Shown piece after piece: positions 24,611-33,673 of a stretch of DNA of 64,000 nucleotides; position 1 is the stretch's first letter, and every line of letters begins with the position of its first letter. The translations under genes were made by a program, and so were the position numbers. This DNA comes from Clostridium hydrogenum (GTDB taxonomy: Bacteria; Bacillota; Clostridia; Clostridiales; Clostridiaceae): contig NZ_JAEACT010000004.1 of NCBI RefSeq assembly GCF_021432385.1, positions 434,001-498,000 of the forward strand, given 5' to 3'. The notes beneath the pieces are model-generated. The model did not search any database. It worked only from the letters and a program-made list of their open reading frames with translations, and was not told where the DNA came from.

Positions 24611-24918
24611 TAGCCTCCCCCTGTTCCGTCATGATTTATATACCATAATCCATTTTCCTTAGTTACGGAATAAAAATCTGGACCTATCACAGGCTGCTTA
24701 CATGAGTATGATTGTCCGTATTGTTCATCATACCTTGATTTATAAATTTTTGTGTTAAAAGCACCAATAAAATAACCTTGCTTAAATAAATCTTCTCTAA
24801 TAGCTCTTTCTGGCGTAGAATGGCAAAATATATATATCAAAACACTTGAAATAAAAATTATTACAGTTACAATTACTAGCCCATAACACCTTTTTAATGT
24901 TTTATTTATAAAACTCAC
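24610..24918 (-). CDS. Small membrane-anchored protein of the two-component locus
   Basis: 102 residues: one helix (about 11-33), then an outer domain with two or three cysteines and aromatic residues, ending in a glycine-rich DGTGGG. It begins at GTG with AAGGA close upstream and overlaps the kinase start at TAATG. No named family is recognised. Position between the transporter and kinase suggests an accessory in sensing or resistance; that is inference. Confidence 0.7.
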   Translation of the reverse strand: MSFINKTLKRCYGLVIVTVIIFISSVLIYIFCHSTPERAIREDLFKQGYFIGAFNTKIYKSRYDEQYGQSYSCKQPVIGPDFYSVTKENGLWYINHDGTGGG

Positions 24919-24923
24919 CTTCC

Positions 24924-26162
24924 TTATTTAATATCTTTTTTGTTAAAGCATACCAAACCTAAAATTACAAATATAGCAATATATATCATTCCATAAACAT
25001 TGGCATAAATCATATTTTCGCTTGTAGCTTTAAAATCTGACATTACAGTAATTAATCCAGTTATAAGAAAATCATTTATTCTAAGAATTCCCTTACCAAT
25101 AAAAAAAGAAAGAAATTTAATTACTAAAGGTATACCAGCAAATACTCCAAAAAACGTTCCATTTTTATATTCTTCAACATTAATCATATCTATTACCATT
25201 AAAATCACTATTATAGGAAAATTAAACCCATATGGACTTACCGTTATCTGCATAATACCAATCAAGCTAATGAAATAATCTTCTAGATTAAATCCAATTT
25301 CATACATCCAGAATAACTTTATTCCATTTTTCATAAGCAGCTCAGCTATAATTTCAGGCTTGTCTATTTTCTCATACAATCTTATTTCATTGCCACTTAG
25401 AACTTCATACTTGTTACACTGAAATTCTCTTTCAATTATAATTGAAGCTTTCTCAATATTGTTAACCTTGATTGATAAACACTTTTTGCATTTTTTCTTC
25501 AATTCCTTACTAGATACCTGTTCTATCAATTCACCTTTATTAATAAAACCATAGTTAGTTGCAAGCTGTGATAATTCACCTAATATATGACTTGAAATAA
25601 TTATAGTAGTACCATTTTCTCTATTTAATTTCAATAAAATTTCCCTTGCTTCTTTAATTCCCTCAGGGTCAAGTCCATTAATTGGTTCATCTAATATAAG
25701 TAAATCCGGACTTGCCATAATAGCTAATGCCATACCCAAACGCTGTTTCATGCCCATTGAAAAATTTTTGAACTTTTTACTTCCTGTATTCTTAAGTCCA
25801 ACAAATTCAAGTGCAAAATCAACTGAATTTACTTCCACAATCCCCCTTTGTATTCTGTAATATTCAAGATTTTTTCTTGCAGATAAATATGGGAAAAAAC
25901 ACGGTGTTTCAATTATGCTGCCACTTCTCATTCTCGCTTTATTCAAGCCTTCCTTAGAAGTTTCATCAAATAATTCAATTTCCCCACTAGTTGGACTCGA
26001 AAGACCGCTTATCATCCTAAGAAAAGTAGTTTTACCAGCACCATTTTTCCCAACAAGTCCGTAAATTTCTCCTCTTTTTACTTCAATATTTAAATTATTA
26101 GCCGCAATTTGATTTCCATATTGTTTAGTCAAATTTTAGGTTCTAAGTATAACCTCTGGCAT
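24924..26162 (-). pseudogene. Decayed ABC transporter: ATPase with nonsense codon fused to a truncated permease
   Basis: The natural start ATG at 26162 follows AGGAG, but codon 9 is TAA (26136-26138) where homologues of this type have Glu, Asn or Asp before LTKQYG. The remaining frame (restart possible at TTG 26132) encodes a complete ATPase with GKNGAGKTT, FSMGMKQRL and LLILDEPINGLD, to about residue 290. It then runs in frame into permease pieces: FNFPIIVILMV, EYKNGTFFG and ANVYGMIYIAIFVILG, about 110 residues where a permease needs ~250. Two deletions best explain this. The ATPase might still be made at low level. Confidence 0.82.
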
Positions 26163-26240
26163 TTAAATCAACTCCTTTTCTTGTATATTAAAATACTTAA
26201 TACAAGAAAGCTTTAAAAAAGTATTAAGAAAGTCTTAAAT

Positions 26241-26936
26241 CTAACTGCCAAGCTTAAAACCTATTCCCCAAACTGTATGGATATATTCAGTATCCAAATC
26301 AACCTCGGTTATTTTTGAACGAATTTTGCTAACATGAACATTTATGGTATTATCATCATCTACATAATTTCCTCTCCAAACGGTTTCAAATAAATTGGAT
26401 TTTGTAAAAACCTTATTAGGATAGCTTAAAAGCATTTCAAGTATAGAAAATTCTTTTGCAGTTAAATATATCTCTTTTTCTTTTACCTCAACCTTAAGGG
26501 TTTCCTTATTTAATATTAAGTTTTTATATTTCAAAATATTTTGCCTTTCATTTGACTTAGAAAAAACCATATATCTTCTAAGCTGAGCCTCAACTCTTGC
26601 AAGTACTTCTTTAACATCGAAAGGTTTAGACATAAAATCATCTGCACCAAGTTTTAGTACATCTATTTTAACTTCTTGTCCCATTTTTGCTGATATTACT
26701 ATAATAGGCATAGTTTTAACTTTTCTTATTTTAGCTATAAGCTCCTCTCCAGTTATTCCTGGCAGCATTAAATCAAGCAAAATCAGCTGAAAATCATATC
26801 TTTCCATACACATTTCTGCTTCTGAACCAGAATATGTGCATCTTACATTGTACCCTTCCTTTGTTAGAATCTTGTTTAGTAAATTATTTATATCAACATC
26901 ATCTTCTGCAATCAAAATATTTATATTGTTTTTCAT
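26241..26936 (-). CDS. OmpR-family response regulator
   Basis: 231 residues: receiver domain with phospho-acceptor Asp55 in LLLDLMLPG and acidic pocket EDD near residue 11, then a winged-helix DNA-binding domain (about 135-230, LTAKEFSILEMLL, NVHVSKIRSKI). It pairs with the kinase at 23699-24610 and probably controlled the adjacent transporter. A perfect 34-bp palindrome lies just upstream. Confidence 0.94.
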   Translation of the reverse strand: MKNNINILIAEDDVDINNLLNKILTKEGYNVRCTYSGSEAEMCMERYDFQLILLDLMLPGITGEELIAKIRKVKTMPIIVISAKMGQEVKIDVLKLGADDFMSKPFDVKEVLARVEAQLRRYMVFSKSNERQNILKYKNLILNKETLKVEVKEKEIYLTAKEFSILEMLLSYPNKVFTKSNLFETVWRGNYVDDDNTINVHVSKIRSKITEVDLDTEYIHTVWGIGFKLGS

Positions 26937-26956
26937 TTTTCACCCTGCTTTTACAC

Positions 26957-26990
26957 TATTTTGTTATATAATATATTATATAACAAAATA
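26957..26990. promoter_or_regulatory. Perfect 34-bp palindrome in divergent promoter
   Basis: Each base from 26957 pairs symmetrically with 26990, with half-site TATTTTGTTATATAATA. It contains TATAAT on both strands and lies between the leftward response regulator and rightward acetyltransferase genes. It may be an operator over overlapping divergent -10 elements. Confidence 0.7.
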
Positions 26991-27003
26991 AAGGAGTAAT
27001 ACT

Positions 27004-27498
27004 ATGGATATTTCACAAAATCCTCAACCTGACTATATAAATATTGATGAAACCTTGCGATTACGAAAATTCGATAATAAATATGCTTTTGCTCTAGAAT
27101 GGTACAAGAATAGAGAAACTGTTGACCTTGTAGATGGCAAAAATTCTAGTCTCTATGACAATGATAAATTAGCAAGAATGTATAATTATCTTAATAATAA
27201 AGGCGAATTATACTTTATAGAAGTTAAAAAATGTGATAAATTTATTCCAATAGGTGATGTAACCTTTTGGCATGAGGATATGCCTATTGTAATTGGTGAT
27301 AAAGATTATCGTAGACGAGGCATAGGATTGAAGGTTATTAAAGCTTTAATTGAAAGGGCTAAACTTTTAGGCTTTCACGAAATATATGTTGCAGAAATAT
27401 ATTCATATAATATAGGATCAGAAAAAACTTTTGAAAAAGCTGGCTTTAAAAAATATAAACGAACTGAAAATGGTTACTCATATGCACTTAATCTTTAA
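27004..27498 (+). CDS. GNAT-family N-acetyltransferase
   Basis: 164 residues. The acetyl-CoA binding motif A appears as DYRRRGIGLKVIKAL (about 100-114), followed by motif B with NIGSEKTFEKAGFKKY. The substrate is not evident; related proteins acetylate ribosomal proteins or aminoglycosides. AAAGGAG precedes the ATG. The HAD phosphatase gene follows 16 bases on, so the two may form an operon. Confidence 0.88.
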   Translation: MDISQNPQPDYINIDETLRLRKFDNKYAFALEWYKNRETVDLVDGKNSSLYDNDKLARMYNYLNNKGELYFIEVKKCDKFIPIGDVTFWHEDMPIVIGDKDYRRRGIGLKVIKALIERAKLLGFHEIYVAEIYSYNIGSEKTFEKAGFKKYKRTENGYSYALNL

Positions 27499-27514
27499 TA
27501 TTGGAGGCGCTTTA

Positions 27515-28219
27515 ATGTATAAATACATATTATTTGATTTAGACGGAACACTCACAGACTCTAAAGAAGGTATAACAAAATCAGTTCAATATGCCTTAAA
27601 TAAACTAGGAGTATCAGTAGATGATTTAACCTCCCTTGAAAAATTTATAGGACCGCCATTAAAGGATTGTTTTATGGAATATTATAATTTTAGTGAATCT
27701 AAAGCAGCTGAAGCAGTAGCATATTATAGAGAAAACTTCAGCAAAAGAGGTCTTTTTGAAAATGAAGTTTATATTGGCGTAGAAACTATGTTAACTAAGC
27801 TAAAGGAAACTGGTCTTCATTTAATTGTTGCCACCTCAAAACCCACTGTATTTTCAGAAAAAATATTGGAACATTTTAATTTAGCTCAATACTTTGACGC
27901 TATAGTTGGAAGCACTTTAGATGGTTCAAGAAGTAAAAAGGCTGATGTAATAAAATTTGCCTTAGAGGAATGTAAAATAAAAACCAGTGAGGCAATAATG
28001 ATTGGTGATAGAGAACATGATATGATAGGTGCTAAAGAAAATGGTCTTGCAGCTATAGGAGTTACTTATGGTTACGGATCTTATGATGAATTAGAGAAAT
28101 CTGGAGCTACATATATTGTGAATTCTGTTTATGAACTTTTGAAAAAAATAGAAACGCTAAACTTTATTCAGAGTACAGTTGACAGAGTACAGAGTACAGT
28201 TAAGGATGATTTTCTGTAG
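27515..28219 (+). CDS. HAD-family phosphatase, phosphoglycolate phosphatase-like
   Basis: 234 residues starting MYKYILFDLDGTLTDSKEG, with the nucleophile Asp in DLDGTLTD, motif II Thr in VATSKPT, and Lys plus the MIGDREHDM acidic motif. Cap domain is the alpha-helical type. ATG 27515 is chosen for its GGAGG; the longer frame overlaps the acetyltransferase. The last ~20 residues (from about ETLNF to KDDFL) are encoded by a Family 2 repeat, so the original C-terminus has been replaced or extended. Confidence 0.92.
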   Translation: MYKYILFDLDGTLTDSKEGITKSVQYALNKLGVSVDDLTSLEKFIGPPLKDCFMEYYNFSESKAAEAVAYYRENFSKRGLFENEVYIGVETMLTKLKETGLHLIVATSKPTVFSEKILEHFNLAQYFDAIVGSTLDGSRSKKADVIKFALEECKIKTSEAIMIGDREHDMIGAKENGLAAIGVTYGYGSYDELEKSGATYIVNSVYELLKKIETLNFIQSTVDRVQSTVKDDFL

Positions 28220-28390
28220 CAAAGCTACAGAAAATCTTAAAACTTATTTTTGATTGCTTACGCAATCGAGGTATTAATGTTGTTCAGCGAAGCTGACAAC
28301 ATTTAAGTTTAAGATTTACCTGACGTAAGGAAAGGTAAATCATCCTTCATTGTACTCTGTACTCTGTACTTTGTACTCTGATTTAACGCT
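28154..28390. repeat. Family 2 modular hairpin element, full copy 3
   Basis: Left 7-nt array (CAGAGTA units), AAGGATGATTTT, hairpin CTGTAGCAAAGCTACAG, AAAATCTTAAAACTTAT, hairpin GATTGCTTACGCAATC, hairpin ATGTTGTTCAGCGAAGCTGA with ACAACAT, TTTAAGTTTAAGATTT, hairpin ACCTGACGTAAGG, AAATCATCCTT, then the inverted array (TACTCTG units). The left part is coding for the HAD C-terminus. Confidence 0.9.
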
Positions 28391-28423
28391 TCGCAATAAT
28401 TTTATAGTTTAAATTAATTTAAT

Positions 28424-28455
28424 TAGAGATAAACCATTTGAAACGCTATATCTCT
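28424..28455. repeat. Family 3 palindrome, miniature copy 3
   Basis: GAGATAAACCATTTGAAACG then CTATATCTCT keeps only the outer ends of the longer palindromes. It lies 8 bases beyond the stop codon of the ArsC-like gene. Confidence 0.5.
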
Positions 28456-28462
28456 AACCATC

Positions 28463-28801
28463 TTACTCCCAAGTTCCCCAAACTTCCGGTTTATACCCAA
28501 CTGTAGCTTGTTTTCCATTTCTAACTATAGGAGTAACATACACTTCTGGATTATTTAAAAGTATTTCTGTTTTAATATCCTCAGATCTTATTTTATCTAA
28601 ATTTAAAGTTAAATACTTTTTGGCTTTGACATTTATTAGATTATTTAATCCAACATTTGCTTTAACACTGCTTAGTTCCCCTTTACTCAAGGCTTTTTCT
28701 TTTAAATCTATAAATTGATATTTTATTTTTCTTTCCTTAAAATATCTTTCTGCTTTTTTTGTATCAAAACATTTTTTAGTACCAAAAATTTGAATATTCA
28801 T
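28463..28801 (-). CDS. ArsC/Spx-like thioredoxin-fold protein
   Basis: 112 residues. Begins MNIQIFGTKKCFDTKKAERY, the ArsC-family fold with one active-site cysteine (Cys11) and no CxxC. FIDLKEKALSKGEL and VTPIVRNGKQATVGYKPE are also family-like; the Pro before the nucleophile loop is in VTPI. It resembles YffB/ArsC-type reductase-like proteins of unknown substrate rather than true Spx. GAGGTG precedes the ATG. Confidence 0.85.
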   Translation of the reverse strand: MNIQIFGTKKCFDTKKAERYFKERKIKYQFIDLKEKALSKGELSSVKANVGLNNLINVKAKKYLTLNLDKIRSEDIKTEILLNNPEVYVTPIVRNGKQATVGYKPEVWGTWE

Positions 28802-29020
28802 TTCACACCTCTAATTTTTAAATAATATATTACTTAAAACTTTATTAATAATAATATCACATTTTGATAAAATAATTTTATTGAAAAATATATGAAATTG
28901 CATAAAAATGTTGTATAGTAAGTATTGAGATACTATTATGTAAAATTTAACACTCAAATTATCTTTTTTATACATAATCCCAGCTTAAATAATAAAATCA
29001 AACTCTAAGGATGTGATACT

Positions 29021-30511
29021 ATGGACAAGAATGTATTAAAAACTCATATACAAAAGGTAAATAGAATACTAGTAATCCTATCTTGGATTATTGTTCTTAT
29101 AGGTGCAGTTGAATTTTTTACAAATTCAAGGTTTATGATTGCTTCAAGCTTTGAACTTACAATAGAACTTATAGGTATTATATTTGCTAGCATACTATTT
29201 TATTTAAAAAAGAATGACTATGTAATAGCTGGTATACTGTGTCTTTCTAAATTTATTGCCATGTACTTAAACTCAATAATGAAAATGGGACCAACCATGG
29301 GAGTTATTCACTTGATATATTTATTTATAATTATCTGCTACGCGGCACTTTATCTTAGTGAAAAATTTCTTACAATATCAGCCGTGATATATGACATTTG
29401 TGCTATTATACTATACTTTGTCACTAAATTTGCGAAGCTTCCTGATTTTGTTCTAACTTTTGGTATATTAAATGTTTGTATGGTATTATTGTTTTTTGTA
29501 ACAAAATGGGGGCATGAATTAATTAAGAGTGCTTCTGAAAAAGAACAAAATGCAAAAAAAATCTCAGATAATTTAAAAGAGGTTCTTAACTCTCTTAGTG
29601 ATAATACTCTAAACCTACATAATGACATCACTGCTGGAATGAATGACCTTGACTTTACAAAGAAATCAAGCGAAGAATTAACTGCTACAGTTCAAGAAGT
29701 AGCAAATGGGGTTACAACTCAGGCTCAAAGTACCTCTGAAATAAATGCGGCTATCAACGATGCTGATGATAAACTTAATAAAACTGTTCAATTTTCAAAT
29801 GAAATGTCCAATGTATCAAAGGAATCTACTAAAACCCTTATTACTGCAGCAAATAAAATGACAAAAATGGGCGATCAAATGCAGATAATAGATTCAACCG
29901 TAAGAACTTCTGTAGCTACAATAACTAATCTTGAAAAAAGTATTGAAAGCATTAACAGTTTTTTAGTAAGCATTACCGAAATTGCTGGTCAAACAAATTT
30001 ACTTGCACTTAATGCCTCAATTGAAGCAGCTAGAGCTGGTGAACATGGAAAGGGATTTGCCGTTGTTGCTAATGAAATTAAAACGCTTGCCGAAGATAGT
30101 ACAAACACTGTTCAGCTAATAAATAACATCATAGAAGATATAAAAAACAAAGTAAGCGACGTTATTACGGCAGCACAAAACGGAAATGATGCTGTTGCCA
30201 TAGGAACAGAAATGGGCAAAGAAGTTGGTAGTAGTTTTAAAGATATAAAAACTTCTTTCCAAACAATTGACGATTATATTGAAAAAGAATTAAATATGGT
30301 TAATAATACACAATCTATATTTGAAAAATTACGTACAGAATCAGAAAATGTAGCAAGCATATCAGAGGAAAATTCCGCTGCCACAGAAGAAATGTTTGCA
30401 ACTTTTGAAAATCAAAATGCATCAATTCAAAAACTATATGAGCACATAAAAAAGATACAAGCTTCAAGTGAAAACCTAACAAAGCTTGCTAATAAAGATA
30501 ATGAGAAGTAA
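29021..30511 (+). CDS. Methyl-accepting chemotaxis protein with multi-helix membrane sensor
   Basis: 496 residues. The first ~165 residues form about six hydrophobic helices instead of a periplasmic domain. A coiled-coil signalling domain follows with [24 protein letters not shown]. No clear HAMP. Such a receptor senses within the membrane or redox/energy state. GGATGTGA precedes the ATG. Its stop codon (GAGAAGTAA) coincides with the arm of a Family 1 element. Confidence 0.93.
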   Translation: MDKNVLKTHIQKVNRILVILSWIIVLIGAVEFFTNSRFMIASSFELTIELIGIIFASILFYLKKNDYVIAGILCLSKFIAMYLNSIMKMGPTMGVIHLIYLFIIICYAALYLSEKFLTISAVIYDICAIILYFVTKFAKLPDFVLTFGILNVCMVLLFFVTKWGHELIKSASEKEQNAKKISDNLKEVLNSLSDNTLNLHNDITAGMNDLDFTKKSSEELTATVQEVANGVTTQAQSTSEINAAINDADDKLNKTVQFSNEMSNVSKESTKTLITAANKMTKMGDQMQIIDSTVRTSVATITNLEKSIESINSFLVSITEIAGQTNLLALNASIEAARAGEHGKGFAVVANEIKTLAEDSTNTVQLINNIIEDIKNKVSDVITAAQNGNDAVAIGTEMGKEVGSSFKDIKTSFQTIDDYIEKELNMVNNTQSIFEKLRTESENVASISEENSAATEEMFATFENQNASIQKLYEHIKKIQASSENLTKLANKDNEK

Positions 30512-30545
30512 GTATATTGCAGGATATTAAATAAAATATCTAAAC
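30503..30545 (+). repeat. Family 1 element, solo arm remnant F
   Basis: GAGAAGTAAGTATATTGCAG then GATATTAAATAAAAT matches the gene-proximal arm of copies C and D but has no partner arm. It abuts and includes the stop of the chemoreceptor gene, with the same polarity as the full copies. Confidence 0.65.
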
Positions 30546-30555
30546 TTACTAAAGG

Positions 30556-30616
30556 AAGCTATGTTTTAAATAAGTGTTGATTTTCACACTTATTTAAAAC
30601 ATAGCCTTATTTTTTT
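30556..30616 (+). terminator. Terminator after chemoreceptor gene
   Basis: AAGCTATGTTTTAAATAAGT and its complement form a 20-bp stem with an 8-base loop, then T-rich sequence. Confidence 0.85.
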
Positions 30617-31059
30617 ATATAATCCGATGCATTTTTATATTGAGATGTATCGGAATGCTTTGAGTTATATATTTCAACAACTTTTCCTATACCATCATTC
30701 GTCATTCTAGGAAACGATTTTTCAACATAACTCCAATTTCCTGTTTTCTTCATAGTTTCTATAGCTTCTGCATCCACTTCATTGTCTGAGTCATCAGCTG
30801 TAATTTCCATACCCTTTTGTATTCTCTTTGTAGTTTCATCATTTGTTTCAGTGTTTGAAGTATTATATGTAATCACGGAGTCTTTTGAAGTATTCTGATT
30901 ATTACTAGTTTTACTACTTTGTTTTAATGAATACGCCGCTTCATTATTGAAGCTGTTAGCAGTTATTGGTTTTCTTACTACTACTGTAAAAATAATAACA
31001 ACTCCTACTACGCCTACTATTAAACCTAAAGCCGCACTTTTAATATCAACTTTTTTCAT
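30607..31059 (-). CDS. Membrane-anchored protein, function unknown
   Basis: 150 residues with an N-terminal helix (about 9-28, glycine- and valine-rich), a long Ser/Thr/Asn-rich outer linker and a short C-terminal region (NWSYVEKSFPRMTNDGIGKV) that may be folded. No recognised domain. It ends against the terminator of the convergent chemoreceptor. The start ATG has GGGGGG upstream. Confidence 0.75.
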   Translation of the reverse strand: MKKVDIKSAALGLIVGVVGVVIIFTVVVRKPITANSFNNEAAYSLKQSSKTSNNQNTSKDSVITYNTSNTETNDETTKRIQKGMEITADDSDNEVDAEAIETMKKTGNWSYVEKSFPRMTNDGIGKVVEIYNSKHSDTSQYKNASDYIKK

Positions 31060-31227
31060 AGTATTCCCCCCTTATCTGTTCAATTATAAAATAATAGTTT
31101 TTGTATTTTCTTAGGTAAATTGTAGCATATTTAAATTATGCTTACAACCCAAACATTTTCTACAATCAGTTTCTATACTAAAAACACACCACGCCTTAGA
31201 TTATGGTATTAAATATACCTTATAATC

Positions 31228-31466
31228 AAAATTCCGTAGGCACGGAGGAATTTTTTCCTTAAACCACTGTAAATGTGAAGTAAGTGTAGTTTAGGATGGT
31301 TTAAATAAAATTTTAATAAATCTTAGGGTGGAATATTTAAAAGCCTTAGATGTTTCAATTGTTTGAGTATCTTTTCAGCGAGTTATTGAAACTTCTTAGG
31401 CTTTTAAATATTCCACCCTTAGATTTATTAATTTTATTTAATATCCTGAACTACACTTACTTCACA
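31228..31466 (-). repeat. Family 1 stop-codon hairpin, copy C, with tail module
   Basis: TGTGAAGTAAGTGTAGTTTA (31274) pairs with its complement ending at 31466, forming the longest clean stem. Apex TTTCAATTGTTTGAG and CAGCGAGTTATTGAAA. Read on the minus strand it begins with the last two codons and stop of hutH (Val-Lys-stop). The tail CCGTAGGCACGGAGG with flanking AAAATT/AATTTT is at 31228-31262. Confidence 0.92.
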
Positions 31467-32992
31467 ATAATTTTTACTTTTTCATTACTTTCAACATTCT
31501 TAACAATTTCACCGCTTGTTATCATATCTGTTACTTTATCAAGCTCTTTATACATTACTTTATCTTCTTTAATATAATCAACTTTTTCCCTTATAGTCTT
31601 ATATGCAATTGAAGTACCTTCTCCTAATTTTGCTTCTTTTCTGAAGTCAACTGCTTGGCATCCTGCCATAAGCTCTGTTGCTAAAACTCTTTTAGCATTT
31701 TCAAGGATTTGTCTAGCTTTTCTTGCAGCAATTGTTCCCATACTAACGTGATCTTCTTGATTTGCTGAAGATGGTATAGAATCCACACTTGCTGGATGTG
31801 CAAGGACTTTATTTTCTGATACTAAAGAAGCTGCTGCATATTGAGTTATCATAAAACCAGAATTAAGTCCACCTTGCTCTGTTAAAAATGCTGGAAGACC
31901 ATTACTAAGCTGACTATTTACAAGTCTTTCAAGTCTTCTTTCTGATATATTAGCTATCTCTGAAATTGCAATTCCAAGGAAATCAAAACTTAATGCCATT
32001 GGCTGACCATGGAAGTTTCCTCCTGAAATTACATCTCCATTTTCAAGAACTATTGGATTATCTGTAACTGAGTTTATTTCTATTTCAACTCTTTCTCTTA
32101 CATAATTAACCGCATCTTTACTTGCACCATGAACTTGAGGTATGCATCTTAAGGCATATGCATCTTGAACTCTAAGTTCTCCTTGTCTTGTTGTTAAATT
32201 ACTTCCATTTACTAAGCTTAAAATATTTTTTGAAGTATTGATTTGTCCTTGATGAGGTCTAACCATATCTAATCTATTGTCAAAAGCATCTGTAATTCCT
32301 GTTAAAGCTTCAAGACTTAATGCAGCGGCAATATCGCTTACCTTTAAAAGTTCAATTGCATCATAAACAGTAAGTGCTCCAACACCTGTCATTACCTGTG
32401 TTCCGTTAATTAAAGCAAGACCTTCCTTTGCAACAAGTTCTACCACTTTAATTCCTGCAAGTTCCATAGCCTTTCTTCCAGGCATTACTTCACCCTTGTA
32501 TTCAGCTTCACCCTCTCCAATCATAGGAAGTACCATATGTGCAAGAGGTGCTAAATCTCCAGATGCTCCAAGGGAACCTTTTTCAGGTATTATAGGGTGA
32601 ACTCCTTTATTAAGCATTTCAATTAAAGTTTCAAGTGTACTAAGTCTTATTCCTGAAAAGCCCTTAGATAGTGCATTAGCCCTTAAAAGCATAATTGCTC
32701 TTACAGTTTCAGCAGGAAAATTATTTCCTGTTCCACATGCATGTGAAATTATAAGATTTCTTTGAAGCGTTTTGCAGTCTTCTTTTGAAATACTTACATT
32801 TGCAAACTTTCCAAAGCCAGTAGTAATTCCATATATAGTCTTTTCATTTTCAACAATATCATCGACGATAGCTCTTGATTTTTCAACTTTCTTTTTAGCT
32901 TCATCAGTAATTTTTACCTCATAATTTTCTCTTGCAATTAATGCTAAATCCTTTAATGTTAAACTTTTTCCATCAATTAAAATAGTATTCAT
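31457..32992 (-). CDS. hutH: Histidine ammonia-lyase
   Basis: 511 residues, full length. The MIO cofactor forms from Ala143-Ser144-Gly145 in GSLGASGDLAPLAHM. Further family stretches are YGITTGFG, QPMALSFDF and SIPSSANQEDHVSMG. It deaminates L-histidine to urocanate, the first step of histidine breakdown, in the cytoplasm. GGGAGGAA precedes the ATG. It follows hutP through a HutP-type attenuator. hutU, hutI and hutG are not nearby. The final Val-Lys-stop are repeat-encoded. Confidence 0.97.
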   Translation of the reverse strand: MNTILIDGKSLTLKDLALIARENYEVKITDEAKKKVEKSRAIVDDIVENEKTIYGITTGFGKFANVSISKEDCKTLQRNLIISHACGTGNNFPAETVRAIMLLRANALSKGFSGIRLSTLETLIEMLNKGVHPIIPEKGSLGASGDLAPLAHMVLPMIGEGEAEYKGEVMPGRKAMELAGIKVVELVAKEGLALINGTQVMTGVGALTVYDAIELLKVSDIAAALSLEALTGITDAFDNRLDMVRPHQGQINTSKNILSLVNGSNLTTRQGELRVQDAYALRCIPQVHGASKDAVNYVRERVEIEINSVTDNPIVLENGDVISGGNFHGQPMALSFDFLGIAISEIANISERRLERLVNSQLSNGLPAFLTEQGGLNSGFMITQYAAASLVSENKVLAHPASVDSIPSSANQEDHVSMGTIAARKARQILENAKRVLATELMAGCQAVDFRKEAKLGEGTSIAYKTIREKVDYIKEDKVMYKELDKVTDMITSGEIVKNVESNEKVKIIVK

Positions 32993-33063
32993 TTATATTC
33001 CTCCCAATAACTGCACAATTTACAGTTCATATTGCACAATAATAATAATTTTTTCTGTAACGC

Positions 33064-33115
33064 AAAAAGAGCAAGACCCACTACAATGAATCTTGCTCCC
33101 TAAAAAACTATATAA
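33064..33115 (-). terminator. HutP-responsive attenuator between hutP and hutH
   Basis: On the minus strand GAGCAAGA pairs with TCTTGCTC and a T run follows (33064-33068). Upstream and in the loop are UAG triplets: ATAGTTTTTTAGG before the stem and TTGTAGTGG in the loop. HutP with histidine and Mg2+ binds spaced NAG triplets at such a terminator to allow read-through. The location between hutP and hutH matches Bacillus. Confidence 0.8.
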
Positions 33116-33220
33116 AATACATTTCTGTACTTTAAACTCTGAGCATTAAATCACTTTAAATAAAATATTAAATAACGAAAAATCCCATGAAGCTTGATAT
33201 ATCCTGACTAAATCAGCAAT

Positions 33221-33673
33221 TTAAACTGGATATACACCAAGTCCTATTACTTCATGCTCATATCCTTTAACTGGTGCCCCCATATTTCCATACAAAACAA
33301 CCGCTATCCAATCACCATCTTCAGAATCACCCGGAAGTCTTGAACCTTTAACAATAGTAAATACAAGTCCAGCAGTCCTAAGAACATTTCCAAGTCCAAT
33401 CTGTCCACGACATACACCTTCATAAGCTTCTAAAACAGCATGATATAGCGAATGTTCTTCTCTGTAAATATTCTTTATAAATTTTTCTCTTTTTGCAGCT
33501 GTTTCTATCGAAGCAAAAATCTTAGAAGAATCCATTGCACCAACAAAACCTTTAAAAACTTTATATCCCGAACTTTCCGCCTTATTTCTAATACTCTCTT
33601 CATCACTTTCAGAAGCTAAGGATAATAGCATTGCTACTTTACCAATGCTTAAGGATTCAAACAAAATATTCAC
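33221..33673 (-). CDS. hutP: HutP, histidine-responsive antiterminator protein
   Basis: About 147-150 residues, the usual HutP length. Recognisable stretches are VGAMDSSKIFASIETAAKRE, EEHSLYHAVLEAYEGV, IGLGNVLRTAGL and the histidine/metal-binding end GAPVKGYEHEVIGLG. It is an RNA-binding hexamer that reads histidine. The GTG at 33673 lies very near AAGGGGAA; TTG at 33664 has better spacing and may be the true start. Confidence 0.93.
   Translation of the reverse strand: MNILFESLSIGKVAMLLSLASESDEESIRNKAESSGYKVFKGFVGAMDSSKIFASIETAAKREKFIKNIYREEHSLYHAVLEAYEGVCRGQIGLGNVLRTAGLVFTIVKGSRLPGDSEDGDWIAVVLYGNMGAPVKGYEHEVIGLGVYPV

Noticed and set aside
27431..27514. N-terminal extension of the HAD phosphatase
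   Set aside because: It overlaps the acetyltransferase gene and lacks a ribosome site; GGAGG precedes ATG 27515.
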